A stretch of 64,000 nucleotides of DNA from Paraburkholderia sejongensis (GTDB lineage: Bacteria > Pseudomonadota > Gammaproteobacteria > Burkholderiales > Burkholderiaceae). How positions within the stretch are numbered: position 1 is the first letter of the stretch; each line of letters begins with the position of its first letter. The stretch lies in the NCBI RefSeq assembly GCF_020880815.1, contig NZ_JAJITD010000003.1:434001-498000 (forward strand), in the 5' to 3' direction. This document shows positions 60,715 through 64,000 of the stretch, piece after piece. Below the pieces are notes generated by a model. The model saw nothing but the letters and a program-made list of their open reading frames with translations. It was not told where the DNA came from and ran no database searches. Both the position numbers and the translations under genes were made by a program.

Positions 60715-61938
60715 TTACTTGCCGGGCTGCGCGGCTTTCGCGGCTTCCGGGGCTTTCGCGGCGGGCCGCATCCGGCGCACCGTCTCACGCAGCAGCTTGC
60801 GCGCGCCTCGTTGCGCGTAGTTGTGCAGGTGTGCGACGTCGACCAGCCGGCCGCGCGCGGTGATCAGCAGCTCCCGTGTCTCGTGCCAGCTACGGTGAGT
60901 CGCCCAACGCTCCTTGTAGTCGACGTGCACCGGACGCAAATCGAAATCCAGCCCGCGCGCATGCGCCCACTTGAGCAGGTCATACAGGTGCAGGGAGCCG
61001 ACCGAATATTCGCCGAATGCCGGATCGTAAGTCGTGACGCCGCCCTCCAGAGTCTGGCCACCGACCATGTTCAACGACGCGGCGACCGGCAAACCGTCCA
61101 CCTTCAGAAAAGCGACCAGCGGCGTCTTCGACAAATCCAGTCTTTGCGCAAGCCGCGAGAAGAACGCGACGATCCGGTCATCCTCCAGGTACTCGTTCTC
61201 GATGCTCCGCGCGGCGGCCCATGCGCGCTTCTGTTCGATGATCCAACCGAGCAGCCGCGTGGTCTCCTCGGGCGTATCGCACCAACCAGATTCGACGGGC
61301 CCGAGTTGTTCGAGCCGCCGGCGACATTTGCGCAAAACCTGGCGAAACCTCGACGACAACGATGCGTTCTCAAACTCGACGAAGCTCGCAAATCCGCGCA
61401 GGCCGATTGCGTATCCGGGGTGGCCGCGTTTGCTCGATGGCAGCAGACGATGCGCACGCGATTGCGGCGCGGTGTCGAGCGCCGCCTGCAGCCTCGTGCC
61501 GTTGGCGACCCGGCTTACTTCGACGAGATCGGCGTCGAGCCGCTTGAGCGCGGTCATGAGCGCCGGCCAGATGTCGTCGCCGACACCCAGTTTGACGAGC
61601 GGCTGGCCGTACTCCTCGCGCGCGCCGCAGGTCAGGCGCCGCGCGACCCGCAGCAGCGCGCGGCGCTCGATCACGAACGGCCACAGCGCGACCAGGTCGT
61701 GACCCTCGCGAAGCAGCAGCACCCGCACCGCCATGCGTTGCTCGAAGGCTATCGATGCCGCCAGTTCGCAGTATGGGTAGCCCTCGCATAACGACGGATT
61801 GTCCGCCTGAGCGGCCAAGGTGTCCCACACACCGCGCAACGCGCCGAGCCCGTCGATGGAATCAACGGACACGATTTCGTGAGTGAATCGGCCCGCTTGC
61901 GCGGCATGCGACAGAGCGGTTACGAACTGTGTTGCCAT
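60715..61938 (-). CDS. CelD/BcsL-type GNAT acetyltransferase
   Basis: 407 residues from MATQFVTALSHAAQ; a frame extension to 62118 is unsupported. The C-terminal half (ENEYLEDDRIVAFFSRLAQR, then LVAFLKVDGLPVAASLNMV, YDPAFGEYSVGSLHLYDLL and RPVHVDYKERWA) matches the FemAB/GNAT-6 fold found in polysaccharide clusters. It would acylate a sugar or amino-sugar. Same strand as the acyltransferase and glycosyltransferase genes upstream, so the three belong to an envelope polysaccharide locus. Confidence 0.8.
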   Translation of the reverse strand: MATQFVTALSHAAQAGRFTHEIVSVDSIDGLGALRGVWDTLAAQADNPSLCEGYPYCELAASIAFEQRMAVRVLLLREGHDLVALWPFVIERRALLRVARRLTCGAREEYGQPLVKLGVGDDIWPALMTALKRLDADLVEVSRVANGTRLQAALDTAPQSRAHRLLPSSKRGHPGYAIGLRGFASFVEFENASLSSRFRQVLRKCRRRLEQLGPVESGWCDTPEETTRLLGWIIEQKRAWAAARSIENEYLEDDRIVAFFSRLAQRLDLSKTPLVAFLKVDGLPVAASLNMVGGQTLEGGVTTYDPAFGEYSVGSLHLYDLLKWAHARGLDFDLRPVHVDYKERWATHRSWHETRELLITARGRLVDVAHLHNYAQRGARKLLRETVRRMRPAAKAPEAAKAAQPGK

Positions 61939-62122
61939 GGTCACGCTATCTCCGCATCGATGGGTTGACGATCGGCCGCACTGCCGCGCTCGCGATTTGC
62001 GTTGGCGTCGGGCAACGTGCGTCCGGCGTGCTGGCGAACGAATAAAAGGGAGGACAACAGAATGTCCGGGTTGCGCGCCTGCGTTCGCGAATCGCCAGTC
62101 GTTCGCTTGCGCATACACGCCG

Positions 62123-63208
62123 TCATTGCAGATCCTGTTGCGCCGGCGTCGCCGTCGGCGCAGCGTGTGCCACGGCCTCGCCCCTGCCCCTGCCGCTGGC
62201 GAGCCGCCGTTTTATTGCGTCGATCAGCGGCTGTTCCACCAGCACGGCGAGCGCAACCGACGCGGCAACCATCGCGCAGACCAGCACTGCAATGAGCAGC
62301 ACACCCGATGCGCCGGGCCGGTAAAAACGATGCAGCACCTGCGCGCCGATCGTCTCGTGCAACAAATAAAGCGGGTAGCTCGCGCGGCCGGCCAATTGCA
62401 CGATCACCGGCCCCGCCCGCGTCCAGCGCGGCCGCAGCGCCAGCGCGGCAACCAGCAGATAGCACGCGGTAATGACCGCGATCACCGCCCACTGCGACGG
62501 CGGCTCGGGGAAATGCCCGTCGTCCAGCTTGTACAGCGTCCAGTACAGCGCGACCGGAAAGCTCGCGACGACGAGCGCCGGCATCGTCCTGCCGCCTTTG
62601 CCCGTGGAGATCAGGTACAGTGCCGCGCCCGCGATGAAGAACGGCGCCGAGTGCGAGACGAGCGCGCGCGGCAGCGCGCCGAGCGGCACCCAGATGCCCA
62701 CCGCGGAGATAGCCAGCCACGCCCACAGGAACAGCGGCAGCGCGCGCCGCCCGGCCCCGCACCACAGCCCGAACATCAGCAGATAGAAGACCCATTCGAC
62801 GGCGAGCGTCCAGTACGAGCCGTTGATCAGCCGCCCGTGCAGCAGCTCGCCGAACATGGTCAGATTCACGAGCACGTCGCGCACGGTAAAGAACGGACCG
62901 CTGGTGAAGAACGCGACGTACGCGACGGTGATCGCCGAGCACACCACGAACGCGGGATACAGGCGCGTCGCGCGGTTGACGAGAAAGCGCACGGGCGTCG
63001 CGGCCGCCTCGAGACTCATCGCAATCACGAGTCCGCTGATGATGAAAAAGAGCGGCACGCCGAGGTTGCCATAGCGGGTCACCGGGTAGATCCCCGTGCG
63101 CAAGTCGTACGCGGTGTAGTGGTAAAGCACGACGATCAACGCCGCCGCGAACCGCACGGCGTCGAGCCACGGAATGGTCGTTCTGGTTCTAACGCTAGCT
63201 TCAGCCAT
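62123..63208 (-). CDS. Acyltransferase-3 (OafA/YrhL-type) membrane protein
   Basis: 361 residues from ATG 63208 (63214 possible). About ten membrane helices. Start WLDAVRFAAALIVVLYHYTA contains the R/K-x10-H pattern of acyltransferase-3 proteins, with the conserved GVPLFFIISGLVI segment and WTLAVEWVFYL. Such proteins O-acetylate sugars of LPS or exopolysaccharide. 185 bp lie between it and the GNAT gene. Confidence 0.86.
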   Translation of the reverse strand: MAEASVRTRTTIPWLDAVRFAAALIVVLYHYTAYDLRTGIYPVTRYGNLGVPLFFIISGLVIAMSLEAAATPVRFLVNRATRLYPAFVVCSAITVAYVAFFTSGPFFTVRDVLVNLTMFGELLHGRLINGSYWTLAVEWVFYLLMFGLWCGAGRRALPLFLWAWLAISAVGIWVPLGALPRALVSHSAPFFIAGAALYLISTGKGGRTMPALVVASFPVALYWTLYKLDDGHFPEPPSQWAVIAVITACYLLVAALALRPRWTRAGPVIVQLAGRASYPLYLLHETIGAQVLHRFYRPGASGVLLIAVLVCAMVAASVALAVLVEQPLIDAIKRRLASGRGRGEAVAHAAPTATPAQQDLQ

Positions 63209-63347
63209 GGGCATCTCGCAGCAGGAAGGATGTGCCGCGCGTCGGCGCGCGGGAGTTACGTCAGCGGTCCACAGGCAGCCGGAAGTTTCTTTCAGCGCGC
63301 GCTCGTTTCGATGCGCAAACACGTGTCAATCACGTATCAAACACGGA

Positions 63348-64000
63348 TCAAACACGGCCCAGCAGACGCTCCCATTGCGGCACGATGCAATCGAACGAGA
63401 AGTCTTTGGCGCGCGCGCGGCGCGTCGCTTTCGCGCCGTGCGTATCGGCCGTCGTCAGCTCCCGCACGATCGAGTCGGCCAGATCGGCGACCGCGCCGTT
63501 GGCGACCAGCGTGCCGTGACGACCGCCATCGAGTACTTCCCGCGGCCCGGACGGGCAATCGGTCGAGACGATGCGCGCGCCTTGATAGAGCGCCTCGATC
63601 AGCACCTGCGACAAACCCTCGAAACGCGACGACGCAACCACGAGGGAAGCGCGCGCCATCGCCTGATGCGGACTGACGAAACCGGGCAGATGCACGCGCT
63701 GCGCGATGCCTAGCTGCGCCGCGAGCCGCTCCAGTGCCGCGCGCTCCTCACCCTGGCCGAGGATGACCAGATCCACTTCCGGAACGCGCCCGGCGACCAC
63801 CGCGAACGCGCGGATCAGCAGATCGAAGCCTTTCTGACTGGTGAGACGCCCGACCGAGAGTACGAACGGCTTTTGCATCCACGCTGCGACTGCGGGCGCG
63901 CGCTCGAGCTGACTGTCGATACGCGCGATGTCGATCGGGTTGTAGATGCAGGCGATACGGGAAGCGTGGCGCGGGAACATCGTGCGCAGGCTTTGTGCTA
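63348..64000 (-). CDS. GT4-type glycosyltransferase (partial, N-terminus off the right edge)
   Basis: 217 codons of the C-terminal part; the frame is open to the window edge. The donor-binding half is clear: PFVLSVGRLTSQKGFDLLIRAF, VDLVILGQGEERAAL and the EX7E motif in FEGLSQVLIEAL, with the DCPSGPREVL loop typical of N-acetylgalactosaminyl-type enzymes such as PglA/PglJ. It presumably builds the polysaccharide modified by the two downstream genes. Confidence 0.88.
   Translation of the reverse strand, partial: AQSLRTMFPRHASRIACIYNPIDIARIDSQLERAPAVAAWMQKPFVLSVGRLTSQKGFDLLIRAFAVVAGRVPEVDLVILGQGEERAALERLAAQLGIAQRVHLPGFVSPHQAMARASLVVASSRFEGLSQVLIEALYQGARIVSTDCPSGPREVLDGGRHGTLVANGAVADLADSIVRELTTADTHGAKATRRARAKDFSFDCIVPQWERLLGRV

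Overview
The window is about 64 kb of high-GC DNA whose gene content points to a Paraburkholderia/Burkholderia-type betaproteobacterium. Supporting clues are the DUF3300-DUF2950 pair, a phbB-type acetoacetyl-CoA reductase, arcDABC, an MHS-family transporter beside IclR and LysR regulators, and the overall codon bias. I saw no rRNA, tRNA, insertion sequence or CRISPR array. Genes are densely packed, with many divergent regulator/target pairs. Family names come from reading translated sequence; no database search was run.

Layout. 0-9 kb: a partial AAA-type ATPase; an MHS transporter and an atypical shikimate-dehydrogenase paralogue divergent from an IclR regulator; then a LysR regulator divergent from a three-gene operon (HMG-CoA-lyase family, class III CoA-transferase, MFS transporter). 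This looks like a compact route for a branched hydroxy-dicarboxylate. 9-25 kb: small stress or accessory genes, a divergent pair of GH13 enzymes, a frameshifted GGDEF-EAL protein, acetoacetyl-CoA reductase, a large hybrid histidine kinase, an Aer-like chemoreceptor and a PAS-LuxR regulator. 25-29 kb: a TauD-family dioxygenase and an MFS/LysR divergent pair.

29-38 kb reads as an accessory block. A sigma54 (-24/-12) promoter precedes a frameshifted allophanate-hydrolase C-terminal-like gene and an SsuA/NMT1-type ABC importer with a GntR regulator, suggesting nitrogen-regulated uptake. Next is a levan module: secreted levansucrase and GH32 levanase, divergent from a LacI regulator, with two near-perfect palindromic operators in front of levansucrase.

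38-64 kb: glutaminase, SDR/XRE pair, cytochrome b561, DUF2254 protein plus beta-carbonic anhydrase, pentapeptide-repeat protein, DASS anion transporter, an LDH-family enzyme, the arcDABC arginine deiminase operon, a SulP transporter, an envelope cluster (DUF3300, DUF2950, glycine zipper), an AI-2E-family permease, and the start of a surface-polysaccharide cluster (CelD-like GNAT, acyltransferase, GT4).

The most interesting hidden signal is a 19-bp element, TCGGACCAAGGTC-N2-ATTG. It occurs three times with 17 of 19 positions identical. Each copy is intergenic and oriented towards a downstream gene: DUF2254/carbonic anhydrase, arcDABC (also beside the LDH-family gene), and the DUF3300 cluster. 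It suggests a shared, possibly low-oxygen, regulon whose regulator is not visible in the window. Two genes (GGDEF-EAL and the allophanate-hydrolase-like gene) are each broken by what looks like a single missing base, which could be mutation or assembly error.
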